Assembly (NCBI GenBank): GCA_026416715.1
Contig: JAOAEQ010000002.1
Coordinates: 1 to 64,000, forward strand
Origin: a bacterium
Lineage (GTDB): Bacteria > UBP4 > UBA4092 > JAOAEQ01
Reading direction: 5' to 3'
Length of the DNA: 64,000 bases
Shown here: positions 17,684 to 26,909 of the stretch, one piece after another
How positions within the stretch are numbered: the first letter of the stretch is position 1
Layout of the letters: every line of letters begins with the position of its first letter
Translations under genes and position numbers: made by a program
Notes under the pieces: model-generated
Database searches by the model: none
What the model saw: the letters and a program-made list of their open reading frames with translations, nothing else
What the model was told of the DNA's origin: nothing

Positions 17684-18865
17684 ATGGTTAACCATAAATT
17701 TGTTGTTGGACAAATTGGTTGCGGCGCATTTGCTAGAGAACAACATGGTCCTAATTGTCTACGGAACCCACATATCGCCAAAATAAAATGGGCTTGCGAT
17801 ATTTCTCATAAAAATGCCATAGCCTACGCGGAAAGATTTAATGTTGAAAAGGTAACAGATTCATTTCAAGAGGTAACCACTGACCCGGAGGTTGATATAA
17901 TCTGTATTGCTACACCTCACGATGGTAGAGTTGAAATTATCCAAAGTGCAACGAACCATGGAAAACACATATTCTGTGAAAAACCGATGGCGTTACATGA
18001 AAAAGAATGTTACGAGATTATCAAAGCTGTCCGAAAAGGCGGCAAAAAATTTTGTGTTGATTACATGCGGAGAAAAGCGCCGGCAGTACTCGCTTTGAAA
18101 CGAGAATGGCTTAATCATATAAAAAAACCAAAACATCAACCGTGGAGGTATATCGAAAGCAAACGCGATAAATTACTAGAAGAAACCGTCAGTGATTTTT
18201 TAGTGCGCGTACAAGATGAAAGTTCAACCTATCGCATGATTCATCTCGACCCTTATAGTGGTGGTGGTTTGATTATCGGTGAAGCTGGACATTGGCTCGA
18301 TTTAGCATGTTGGTTGTTCGACCAAGATCGCCCGATAGAAATTAGAGCGTGGGGTTCAGCCAGAATGCGGTATGGTATCTATCTCACATTTCAGAGTGGA
18401 AATTCTGCTACCATCATATATACTCCAAACGGTACCTTTGATTATCCAAAAGAAATGTTTGAAATTGCAGCGGATGGTGCATTATTCAGAATGGAATTCT
18501 ATGTAGAAAATCAATACTTTGGTAGACCAGGAGAACAGCGAGAATTATTTCCGCTAGAAAGAGACCCATTTCCGAATATCGGAACACAAGGCGGATTCCA
18601 AGGATACCTCGAAAAATATAGGTATCGTGTTCAAACCTCACAAAATGCAAAACAAGATTGGGGTTCGTTAATGGTTGACCATGGATATCAGGGGATGTTT
18701 GATGGATTTATTGATTCGATAATTCATAATACACCGGAACCGTGTGATGTCGTAGCAGGATATCGTGCAACGTTACTCTGTAATCTAGCAATACAATCAA
18801 TTCATCTTAATCAACCGCTGCCGATACCGGCGGAAAAATGGGATATGTATGTTCATTTAGAATAG
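17684..18865 (+). CDS. Gfo/Idh/MocA family oxidoreductase, long form
   Basis: This 393-residue protein has the N-terminal Rossmann fold (FVVGQIGCGAFAREQHGPN) and IFCEKPMALHEKECYEI as the family motif. GEAGHWLDLACWLF carries the His-Asp pair. Two or three extra segments relative to the 334-residue paralogue lie near residues 145-190 and 285-320. AAGAGGTG precedes the ATG. It is the last gene of the plus-strand cluster and converges with the minus-strand cluster beyond it. Substrate unknown; likely a sugar or cyclitol dehydrogenase. Confidence 0.85.
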   Translation: MVNHKFVVGQIGCGAFAREQHGPNCLRNPHIAKIKWACDISHKNAIAYAERFNVEKVTDSFQEVTTDPEVDIICIATPHDGRVEIIQSATNHGKHIFCEKPMALHEKECYEIIKAVRKGGKKFCVDYMRRKAPAVLALKREWLNHIKKPKHQPWRYIESKRDKLLEETVSDFLVRVQDESSTYRMIHLDPYSGGGLIIGEAGHWLDLACWLFDQDRPIEIRAWGSARMRYGIYLTFQSGNSATIIYTPNGTFDYPKEMFEIAADGALFRMEFYVENQYFGRPGEQRELFPLERDPFPNIGTQGGFQGYLEKYRYRVQTSQNAKQDWGSLMVDHGYQGMFDGFIDSIIHNTPEPCDVVAGYRATLLCNLAIQSIHLNQPLPIPAEKWDMYVHLE

Positions 18866-19005
18866 CCAAGCCTGATGATTTATCCCGAATCATAGAATAG
18901 GAAATATTCTATCAATAATCTTATGCCTCGAGGGATGAATAGCTTGAAAGGTAAAACGCAGGCTTGTTAAGCATCATTTTCTCACTCAGCGATAGCTCGT
19001 GTAAC

Positions 19006-19023
19006 GTTGCAGTCTCCTGCAAC
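19006..19023. other. Short perfect hairpin between convergent clusters
   Basis: GTTGCAG and CTGCAAC pair perfectly around a TCTC loop, midway between the convergent ends at 18865 and 19117. There is no T run on either side, so bidirectional termination is only a possibility. Confidence 0.3.
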
Positions 19024-19116
19024 TAAATAGTATCGAATCCTAATAGGCATTGGCATAATCTATTCCAGCGGCTCAGATAGGATAATAGGCGCTATCAAAA
19101 AAAAGCACGCGAGAAA

Positions 19117-20409
19117 CTATATATTGGGATCTAACTCCGAACAACTTCGGTTTCCCCTCTCTATTTCAATTGGCACAACGATATGTTGGTGTCGCGATTT
19201 CTCAGCTGCGAATACTATCAGATGAGTTTCAAGCGTTTCTTCAGGACCAGATAGAATAAGCGTCGGGTCATCTTTTGCTACTGCGGTAATAAATGTGTGC
19301 AGGAGTTCGAAATCACCGCCGCTATGTCCTTTCAAAACTGGATAGTCGACCTTATCCGGTAAGATTTCTTGCCAAGTATCAGTTAAAAAATCAAAATGTC
19401 GTAATTTCGTCCCGTCACCTTCCAATTGACCGAGCGTCCCGAAAATCCGAACTTGCCGCGGTGCGGATTCGGTAAACGCTATCATGGTGAACGAAGCAGT
19501 ACGATTACCAGCAAAAAGCAGGTTAACCACCTGATTATCAACCACATCATTATCACATGCATAAACGCACCGGCCATACGGACCGTCCCGTAACGCGATA
19601 ATAACGTTCGGCTCGTTTACTTCCGGAGTTATAATACTCACCGGCCAGGTGGTAATTCCCCGCGCTAAACATCCTAAATATATTTTTTTCGCTGAATAGG
19701 GACATTTCGATTCAATCGAACAATCGAGACATCGATCCCCCGCTCCCACAGGTTTTTCTTCAGGACGGAAATGTTTTAAGGTACCAAATGATTGAACGGC
19801 TATGCAGGGGACGCCCATGATATATCGAATCCAATCAAGGTCATGACAACTTTTTGCTAATAACATCGGAGAAGATTCCGCTTCATTCCGCCAATTCCCA
19901 CGAACGAACGAATGTGCTTGATGCCAATATCCGACCGGCTCTAACAATTGGATATTAACTACATCACCGATAAGTCCGCTGGTAACCAGTTGTTTCACTT
20001 TACGCGTATATGAGGTATACCGCATAGTATGGCATACCGCAAAGATGATATGCGAGTTTCGTACCTGCTCGGCAATCCGTCGGCAATCCGTTTCATTTGA
20101 TGCCATGGGTTTTTCAAGCAGGATATGGTATCCTTGTTTACTAAACGCAATCGCTGGTTCAGTATGCATCGTATCTTGCGTGGCGATAATTACCGCATCA
20201 GCAAATTTTGGACGGTCGGCTAGTTCCCGCCAGTCATTCGCGATATTCTCTGAAGGGATCTGATGCAGCTGTGCTAACCTAGTTCGATAGTATTCTCTCG
20301 GTTCAGCCACTCCAATTACTCTCATACGGTCAGGAAATGCTATTGCATACGTACCGTAATTATACCCTCGTGATCCAGCTCCGATTATAATAACTGATAT
20401 TGGATTCAT
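19117..20409 (-). CDS. Gfo/Idh/MocA family oxidoreductase with Cys cluster
   Basis: This 430-residue protein begins SVIIIGAGSRGYNYGTYA (Rossmann) and carries ILLEKPMASNETDCRR (family motif) and LAKSCHDLDWIRYIMG (active-site region). An insertion near residues 215-245 has spaced cysteines (RCLDCSIESKCPYSAKKIYLGC), a pattern common in one subfamily of these enzymes and probably metal-binding; this is a more regular version of the insertion in the paralogue at 13734-14906. It is the distal gene of the long minus-strand cluster, just after the Opp-type importer, which fits a role in converting the imported sugar. Confidence 0.85.
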   Translation of the reverse strand: MNPISVIIIGAGSRGYNYGTYAIAFPDRMRVIGVAEPREYYRTRLAQLHQIPSENIANDWRELADRPKFADAVIIATQDTMHTEPAIAFSKQGYHILLEKPMASNETDCRRIAEQVRNSHIIFAVCHTMRYTSYTRKVKQLVTSGLIGDVVNIQLLEPVGYWHQAHSFVRGNWRNEAESSPMLLAKSCHDLDWIRYIMGVPCIAVQSFGTLKHFRPEEKPVGAGDRCLDCSIESKCPYSAKKIYLGCLARGITTWPVSIITPEVNEPNVIIALRDGPYGRCVYACDNDVVDNQVVNLLFAGNRTASFTMIAFTESAPRQVRIFGTLGQLEGDGTKLRHFDFLTDTWQEILPDKVDYPVLKGHSGGDFELLHTFITAVAKDDPTLILSGPEETLETHLIVFAAEKSRHQHIVVPIEIERGNRSCSELDPNI

Positions 20410-20494
20410 ATCATTTTACCATTTTAACTCTTTTACTCGTTATCACATTTAAATACCACTTTCATTGTGCTAATTCTATATCAAATTAATTTGA

Positions 20495-21532
20495 TTACCC
20501 TGATATTCCAGCTAGGTTCAGAGTTTCAGCAAAATGACATGCTGAATAATGCGGTTTAGCACTCATTGGATTAATATTAACGAATGCTGGCGATTCAAGC
20601 TTACAAATTTCTTTTGCATATCGACATCGCGGATGAAAATAACAACCAGTCGGCGGATTTGCTGGGTCAGCGATATCTCCTTCGAGGATAATTCGTTTCT
20701 TTTTCTCTTTATACCCTGGTTCCGGACTCGATGCTGCGGATAGTAACGCTTCTGTATAAGGATGTTTCGGCATCGCAAACAGTTCTTCGGTATCAGCTAA
20801 TTCAACGAGTTTACCTACATACATCACTGCAATCCGTTCACTGATATGCTCAACTGCAGCTAAATTATGCGCAATAAATAAATAGGTTAATTTGAATTTC
20901 TCCTGTAACTCTTGCAATAAATTCAGAATTTGCGCTTGCACGGAAACATCTAACGCTGAAATCGGTTCGTCGGCAACAACAAATTTTGGTTCTGATATCA
21001 ACGCCCGGGCTATTGCGATTCGCTGCCGTTGTCCGCCGCTAAACGCATGCGGATATCGTCGTAAATGCTGCGGATCTAACCCAACATGTTTGAGCATTTC
21101 TGCAACACGATGCTCAATTTCAGTTTTATTGGTAACCAATCTATTTACAATCAGTGGTTCAGCAATGATTTCCATAACATTCATTCTCGGGTTCAATGAC
21201 GAATACGGATCCTGAAAAATCAGGCGTAACCACCGCCTGATTTCTTTCAACTGTTCTTTTTCTAATCGGCAAATATCTACCGGTTCGTGGGATTCATCAA
21301 ACCGAAACAATATTCTTCCGGACGTAGGTTCAATCGCACGAAGTAAACAACGACCAACGGTTGTTTTCCCGCAGCCGCTCTCTCCGACTAATCCAACCGT
21401 CTCCCCGTGTCGAATATCAAAACTAATCTCGTCAACCGCTTTTACCAATCCGACAATACGGCGGGTTAACCCTTTAGTTGCAATAAAATATTTCTTTAAC
21501 TTATCAACCTGTAACAGTACATCACTACGCAT
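20495..21532 (-). CDS. Opp/Dpp-type ABC transporter ATPase (OppF-like)
   Basis: This 345-residue ATPase has Walker [12 protein letters not shown], signature [12 protein letters not shown], and Walker [13 protein letters not shown]. The C-terminal oligopeptide/dipeptide extension contains the cysteine motif [17 protein letters not shown] typical of OppD/OppF/DppD/DppF. It starts one base after the stop of the OppD-like gene (TAAAATG), so the two are translationally coupled. It energises import of the ligand bound by the family 5 protein at 24997-26904. Confidence 0.92.
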   Translation of the reverse strand: MRSDVLLQVDKLKKYFIATKGLTRRIVGLVKAVDEISFDIRHGETVGLVGESGCGKTTVGRCLLRAIEPTSGRILFRFDESHEPVDICRLEKEQLKEIRRWLRLIFQDPYSSLNPRMNVMEIIAEPLIVNRLVTNKTEIEHRVAEMLKHVGLDPQHLRRYPHAFSGGQRQRIAIARALISEPKFVVADEPISALDVSVQAQILNLLQELQEKFKLTYLFIAHNLAAVEHISERIAVMYVGKLVELADTEELFAMPKHPYTEALLSAASSPEPGYKEKKKRIILEGDIADPANPPTGCYFHPRCRYAKEICKLESPAFVNINPMSAKPHYSACHFAETLNLAGISG

Positions 21533-21533
21533 T

Positions 21534-22547
21534 TTATTGATATAGATGACACCAAACAGAATGATTCAAAGCTATAACCGTTTCGTTCGGTTTCTGCTCT
21601 TTACATATTGTACCAATATAATTCGGACATCGGGGATGGAACGGACATCCGCTCGGTCGCTCGTATAAACTTGGGACGGTCCCGCTGATGACCGCTAATT
21701 TTGATTTCGATTTTTTACCTAACTTCGGGATTGCCGCAAGTAATCCCCGGGTATATGGATGTTTCGGGTTTATAAAAATATTATTTACTGCTCCATATTC
21801 TATATTTTCGCCTAGATACATGATCAATATTTTTTTCGCCAATTCGGCAATAATTCCCAAATCGTGGGTGATAAGAATAACCGACATTTTCAATTCCTGC
21901 TGTAGCTGGATTAGTAAATCGATAATTTGTGCTTGAATGGTTGCATCTAATGCAGTAGTCGGTTCATCTGCAATTAGCAGCTTCGGATTGCAGGATAACG
22001 CCATAGCAATCATTGCCCGTTGTCGCATCCCGCCGGATAGATGGAATGGATAGGCATCAAGTTGTTGTTCCGGTTTCGGCATTTTCACTTTCCGCAGCAT
22101 CGCAATTGCTTGCTCGCGCGCATCAGCTTTACTACTTTTCCGATGTAAGCGAATGACTTCCATAATCTGGTTTCCGATCGTATGGACTGGACTGAACGAA
22201 GTCATCGGTTCCTGAAATACCATCGCAATTTCTTTTCCGCGAATCGCCCGAATTTCGCTTCCTAATGGGTCTTGTTTAGCTAAGTCAATTATCCTGACCC
22301 CATTATAATGTGAATGGAATAAAATCTCGCCGTCAACAATTTGCGCGTGTTTCGGCAGAATACGAAGTATCGATAACGCAGTTATACTTTTCCCGCAGCC
22401 ACTTTCTCCGGCAATTCCGAGAACTTCACCCGGATTAACTGAAAAAGATACACCGTTGAGCGCCTTTAAAACACCTTCACGAGAATAAAAATAGGTTTTA
22501 AGATTTTTTACCGAAAGTAACTGGTTATCCTGCATAATTTCAATCAC
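21534..22547 (-). CDS. Opp/Dpp-type ABC transporter ATPase (OppD-like)
   Basis: This 337-residue ATPase has Walker [11 protein letters not shown], signature [14 protein letters not shown] and Walker [13 protein letters not shown], and ends with the Cys-rich Opp tail ([15 protein letters not shown]). The start is a GTG with AGGA six bases upstream; an in-frame ATG four codons later is an alternative. The Q-loop phrase [16 protein letters not shown] identifies the OppD subtype. It pairs with OppF-like to form the nucleotide-binding dimer of the importer. Confidence 0.92.
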   Translation of the reverse strand: MIEIMQDNQLLSVKNLKTYFYSREGVLKALNGVSFSVNPGEVLGIAGESGCGKSITALSILRILPKHAQIVDGEILFHSHYNGVRIIDLAKQDPLGSEIRAIRGKEIAMVFQEPMTSFSPVHTIGNQIMEVIRLHRKSSKADAREQAIAMLRKVKMPKPEQQLDAYPFHLSGGMRQRAMIAMALSCNPKLLIADEPTTALDATIQAQIIDLLIQLQQELKMSVILITHDLGIIAELAKKILIMYLGENIEYGAVNNIFINPKHPYTRGLLAAIPKLGKKSKSKLAVISGTVPSLYERPSGCPFHPRCPNYIGTICKEQKPNETVIALNHSVWCHLYQ

Positions 22548-22704
22548 TAATCCTAGGTTCCGTCCGTCTTTAGCAGAATATCAAACCTGTAGCTTGACAT
22601 AAACATCTAACCTTAAAAGATTACTAACCCTGAGCTTATCCTTGGTCAAAGAAGTTCGGCTAAATGCTATTGAAGCTTGATGGTAATATCTTTGATACCA
22701 AACG

Positions 22705-23814
22705 TTACACCCGACTATACGGATCAGCAGCATCTCGCAATCCATCACCAACAAAATTGAATGCTAGAACAACAACTAAAACAAATATTGCCGGACTTAA
22801 TAACCACGGGGTATGAGCGATGGCCGGGATATTCTGCGCATCTTTCAGCAATACCCCCCAGCTAATCGCTGGGGATTGTAATCCTAATCCAATGAAACTT
22901 AATGCAGTTTCTCCGAGGATCATTCCGGGAATAGCTAACGTCATCACCGCAATGATATGACTATAAAACGAAGGAAGTAAATATTTAAAGATAATTCGTA
23001 GTGTGGAAGCGCCATCTAATCGAGCTGCCATAACAAAATCTTCTTCCCGTAACGCCATGAATTTTCCGCGTACCACTCGCGCTAACGATGTCCAACCAAT
23101 CAACGAAAGAATGATAATAATGCCAAAATAAATTTTTACCATTGACCAATACGGCGGTAATGCCGCAGATAATCCCATCCATAACGGTAAACTCGGAATC
23201 CCCATAATAAACTCGATGATTCGCTGAATGACACGGTCAATCCATCCGCCATAATATCCTGAAATTCCGCCAATGATTATTCCTAATAAAAAACTTATAC
23301 CAATTCCTAATAGACCGACCGTTAACGAAATCCGGCTGCCGTAAAATATCCTCGAGAGTAAACATCTTCCGGCTTTATCAGTTCCTAAAAGATATATCGG
23401 CTGCGAGGCTATCCCAGTTCCAAATAAATGTCGGGAACATTTGAACAATCCCCATAATTTATATTCATCACCGCGAACAAAAAAATATATCGGAATTCGC
23501 TGGTGATAGTTGATAAGATATTTTTCTCGATAGGTTACCGGATCTCGAGTCATGGTCATCGGATAGACAAACGGTCGAAAATGAAATTTACCATTCGTAT
23601 CAATAAAATGGATTCCTTGTGGCGGGGCATTGAGATACGCAATATTGCGTTTCCGTGGGTCATTAGGAGATAAAAACTCACACAAAGCTGCTATACCATA
23701 GAAGATGAGTAAAATAATACTAGCCACCACTGCCATTTTATGGCTCAAAAACTTCCAGCGAATTAACTGCCACTGGGAAGCCATGAATATTTTTTCGTCT
23801 TTATTCGATTTCAT
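22705..23814 (-). CDS. Opp/Dpp-type ABC transporter permease (OppC-like)
   Basis: This 369-residue inner-membrane protein has an N-terminal membrane helix (VVASIILLIFYGIAALC), an extended periplasmic stretch of about 90 residues, and five further helices. The cytoplasmic coupling loop EEDFVMAARLDGASTLRIIF is the EAA motif. The segment LLGTDKAGRCLLSRIFYGSRISL is the classic OppC signature (normally GTDxxGRD; here Cys replaces Asp). The large insert between helices one and two is longer than in E. coli OppC, as seen in oligosaccharide-type systems of thermophiles and anaerobes. Confidence 0.9.
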   Translation of the reverse strand: MKSNKDEKIFMASQWQLIRWKFLSHKMAVVASIILLIFYGIAALCEFLSPNDPRKRNIAYLNAPPQGIHFIDTNGKFHFRPFVYPMTMTRDPVTYREKYLINYHQRIPIYFFVRGDEYKLWGLFKCSRHLFGTGIASQPIYLLGTDKAGRCLLSRIFYGSRISLTVGLLGIGISFLLGIIIGGISGYYGGWIDRVIQRIIEFIMGIPSLPLWMGLSAALPPYWSMVKIYFGIIIILSLIGWTSLARVVRGKFMALREEDFVMAARLDGASTLRIIFKYLLPSFYSHIIAVMTLAIPGMILGETALSFIGLGLQSPAISWGVLLKDAQNIPAIAHTPWLLSPAIFVLVVVLAFNFVGDGLRDAADPYSRV

Positions 23815-23841
23815 CCTAATGCTTTGTACTTCATCCTTGAG

Positions 23842-24828
23842 TTATACCGATTCACGGATCCGTGGATCGACCCAAGCAAGTAATAAATCGGAAATTAAGG
23901 TTCCGATAACTGTCAACGAACTTAACACCATTACAATACTACCTGCTAGAAACATATCCTGATTCATCAGCGCTTCGAGCATAATCGGCGCGAGCGTTGG
24001 TAATCCGAGAACTAACGAAATGAGTAGTTCACCACCAACCAGTGCGGGAAGTATCCAACCAATAGTACTAATTGCCGGATTTATTGCTATTCTAAACGGA
24101 TATTTATAGAGCAGTTTTCTTTCCGATAACCCTTTAGCTCGGGCAACCATGACATACGGTTTTTGCAGTTCATCAAGTAGATTTGCCCGAATCGTTCGAA
24201 TTAATCCTGCGGTCCCATGTAAGCCTAATATGATTGCCGGTAGCCAGAGATGTTTCAGCAAATCGATGAATTTCGCCAAACTCCATGGTGCGGAAACATA
24301 TTCCGGTGAAAAAAGACCTATTGCGACTTTACCGGTATTAATAAAGTATAGCCATAATAGAATGATGGCTAAAACAAACCCAGGAATTGAAATGCCAATA
24401 AATCCGAGAAACGTAAAGATATAATCCCGAATTGAATATTGATGGGTTGCCGAAAAAACTCCGATGGGTAAACCAATGAGCCATACAAAACAAAACGCAC
24501 ATACGGTTATCGTTACACTCCACGGTAATCGCTCTAATATAATCTTGCTCACCGGTTTATTGTATAACAACGATTGCCCTAAATCCCCATGCAGAATTCC
24601 GATGAACCATTTTGCATACCGTACATACAACGGTTCCCCTAATCCATACCGTTCCCGTAGTGCAGCAACGACATCATCGTTCACCTGTTCTCCTAGACTA
24701 GCTAATTGCGCAACATATGAAGTTACAAAATCACCCGGTGGCAACTCAATAACCGCAAACGAGACCATGGATATCGCCAATAACGTCGGGACCATTAATA
24801 CAATTCGGCGTACAATATATCGAAACAT
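23842..24828 (-). CDS. Opp/Dpp-type ABC transporter permease (OppB-like)
   Basis: This 328-residue permease starts MFRYIVRRIVLMVPTLLAISMVSF, the standard OppB opening helix, followed by PPGDFV and the RYGLGEPLYVRYAKWFIGILHGDLGQS phrase. The coupling loop is KPYVMVARAKGLSERKLLYKY (EAA motif). GGTGAGGAGA lies just before the ATG. It forms a heterodimer with the OppC-like protein encoded 27 bases downstream. Confidence 0.92.
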   Translation of the reverse strand: MFRYIVRRIVLMVPTLLAISMVSFAVIELPPGDFVTSYVAQLASLGEQVNDDVVAALRERYGLGEPLYVRYAKWFIGILHGDLGQSLLYNKPVSKIILERLPWSVTITVCAFCFVWLIGLPIGVFSATHQYSIRDYIFTFLGFIGISIPGFVLAIILLWLYFINTGKVAIGLFSPEYVSAPWSLAKFIDLLKHLWLPAIILGLHGTAGLIRTIRANLLDELQKPYVMVARAKGLSERKLLYKYPFRIAINPAISTIGWILPALVGGELLISLVLGLPTLAPIMLEALMNQDMFLAGSIVMVLSSLTVIGTLISDLLLAWVDPRIRESV

Positions 24829-24996
24829 AATCTCCTCACCTGCCTAAAGCAGACAAACTCCAAAATCCAAGATTCGAAATGAACATATCAATAGAATGTT
24901 CCAATAACGAAATCATAAATTTTAACTTTTAAACTATTCAGAGCTTCGATATTAGAATTATGAATTATTAAGTGTTTCGGATTTCGATATTCGCAT

Positions 24997-26904
24997 TTAA
25001 TTTTTTAATTGGTTTATTTTAAACCATGACGCTGGGTGATAATAAATAAAATTACCGTCATATAAGCCGGTTTCAGGAACGTTACGCATCGTATTGTGAA
25101 TGACGAGAAATCGTCCCGTACTCAGTGGTGGTTCGTTAACAATACCGATATCCCATAAATTTTCTGCGCGAATTTTGAATGCGAGTTTATTTAACGCAAT
25201 CCGTTTATCCATATTTGGTTCGGCTCGAACTTTATCCCGGATAACCATCAACTCTTTAACGGGAGGTGGTGGTTCTTCTCCAGCTTTTCCATCAGTCGCA
25301 AACCATAGTCCCCAGAGCGGACCCCAATATGAACTTGAACTAATTGGATAAACAAATGGTTGAAGTATTGGGTCAACGCCATAAGAACCATTAAACGACA
25401 TATACGTTGCTAATTGAAATTGTGCTCCTGCAACTCGAGTCACCCACAGTGAGGTTGCTACTGGTCTAGGAATAACTTGAATACCAATATCTCGCCAGTA
25501 TTCTTTAACCATATCCTGAACTTCCATATTTAAAAACCAACTTGCGAAAACATCATTAATCAAAAATAATCGTTTCCCATCCGGTCGAAGCCGATATCCT
25601 TCTCGGTCGCGCTTGGTTAACCCAAGTTCATCTAAAATACGGTTAGCCTCCTTCGGATTATACTCAATATCACGATTATTATATTCCGGCATATACCATG
25701 GGGTTCCTTTCCCAGGAAAATTTTGAGAAGGATAAAATGTTCCTTTAAAAAATAACTGATTGATTTCGTCTCGATTTATCGCTAACGACAACGCACGTCG
25801 AAACTGTTTATTCCAAAAAAGAGTACGTAAAAATTTATCTTGAATATGATAATTAAAAAAAATCGTCGAAAAATTACTTTCCGGAGTTGGAAATAGTTGA
25901 ATGCGATAGTTCCCCTGTTGTTGATGTTCAACCAGGATCGGATAATTATTCATATCGGCTAATCGACGCTGTTGAACATCAATCTCTCCGGATAATGCAC
26001 GGAGTAATACCGCATCAGGTGATGGAACAAAATATCGGTCAATTCGGTCAAGATATGGTAGTTGATTGCCAGCTTGGTCAACTTTCCAATAATACGGATT
26101 TCGTTCCAAACGGTGAACCGGTGCATCAAGTTTCGTTTTCGATATCCACGCTTCAATTCCCGGTAATTCTGGATTATTAAATTGCGCATTTTTCGCGGAG
26201 AAAAATGCGGACCACGTATCGTAATTCTCTTTTTTTCGCATCGCTTCTATTTTCTCTAGCGGAGTATATCGCGGATGAAACTGTTGTAAATAATGTTTCG
26301 GTGCATAGGTTAGATTCCAAACTGAAGCAAGATGCTCGAGGAAAAAACCGTTCGGTTTCGGGAACGTCCACCGAACCGTATACACATCAAGTTTTTCAAG
26401 TTTACCGATTTTCCCATCAACTTTCAACCACGATGGCGGAATCGGGGTTAATTCCTTATTTAAAGCGATATCTTCATACCAAAATAATAAATCGTCTGCC
26501 GTAAACGGTTTGCCATCGCTCCACTTGATTCCCTTCCGTAAATAAAGTACCAGTTGCGTTATATCTTTATTCCATTGCCAGGCGCGAACGATATTCGGCT
26601 TTATACAGGTAAATGAAGTATCATAAACCACTAGTGGTTCGCGAATAATTCGAAGACAATCAGCTAGGTCTATCACGCCGAGATGCGCTTGTCGCCAGAT
26701 TCCGCCGTAGTGTCCGATTTCTTTAACCGTGACAATAAACGGTTCTTCTGGTAACCTTTCTCGAATTGGGGGAAGTTTCTTTTCTTGAACTAATTTCCGG
26801 AATTCTGCACATTCTTTATACTCCATACTTCTAGCCGGAATTCCATTCGTCGAAAATAATAAAACCACAATGAAAATATAGGTTAGACGAAAAACGATAC
26901 ACAT
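24997..26904 (-). CDS. Family 5 extracellular solute-binding protein (OppA/DppA superfamily)
   Basis: This 635-residue secreted protein has a signal peptide (about 1-26) and belongs to the large subgroup with GHYGGIWRQAHLG near the start. Typical family-5 phrases are LYLRKGIKWSDGKPFTADDL, RALSLAINRDEIN and the late ANRILDELGLTKRDREGYRL. Members of this long subgroup in anaerobes often bind oligosaccharides rather than peptides. No lipobox is evident, so it would be free in the periplasm or retained otherwise. It is followed by the two permease and two ATPase genes, completing the importer, and begins five bases after the stop of a secreted protein gene. Confidence 0.88.
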   Translation of the reverse strand: MCIVFRLTYIFIVVLLFSTNGIPARSMEYKECAEFRKLVQEKKLPPIRERLPEEPFIVTVKEIGHYGGIWRQAHLGVIDLADCLRIIREPLVVYDTSFTCIKPNIVRAWQWNKDITQLVLYLRKGIKWSDGKPFTADDLLFWYEDIALNKELTPIPPSWLKVDGKIGKLEKLDVYTVRWTFPKPNGFFLEHLASVWNLTYAPKHYLQQFHPRYTPLEKIEAMRKKENYDTWSAFFSAKNAQFNNPELPGIEAWISKTKLDAPVHRLERNPYYWKVDQAGNQLPYLDRIDRYFVPSPDAVLLRALSGEIDVQQRRLADMNNYPILVEHQQQGNYRIQLFPTPESNFSTIFFNYHIQDKFLRTLFWNKQFRRALSLAINRDEINQLFFKGTFYPSQNFPGKGTPWYMPEYNNRDIEYNPKEANRILDELGLTKRDREGYRLRPDGKRLFLINDVFASWFLNMEVQDMVKEYWRDIGIQVIPRPVATSLWVTRVAGAQFQLATYMSFNGSYGVDPILQPFVYPISSSSYWGPLWGLWFATDGKAGEEPPPPVKELMVIRDKVRAEPNMDKRIALNKLAFKIRAENLWDIGIVNEPPLSTGRFLVIHNTMRNVPETGLYDGNFIYYHPASWFKINQLKN

Positions 26905-26909
26905 AGTGG

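Noticed and set aside
19006-19023. Bidirectional terminator between convergent clusters
   Set aside because: The stem is only 7 bp and neither side has a T run, so it is listed as a hairpin rather than a terminator.
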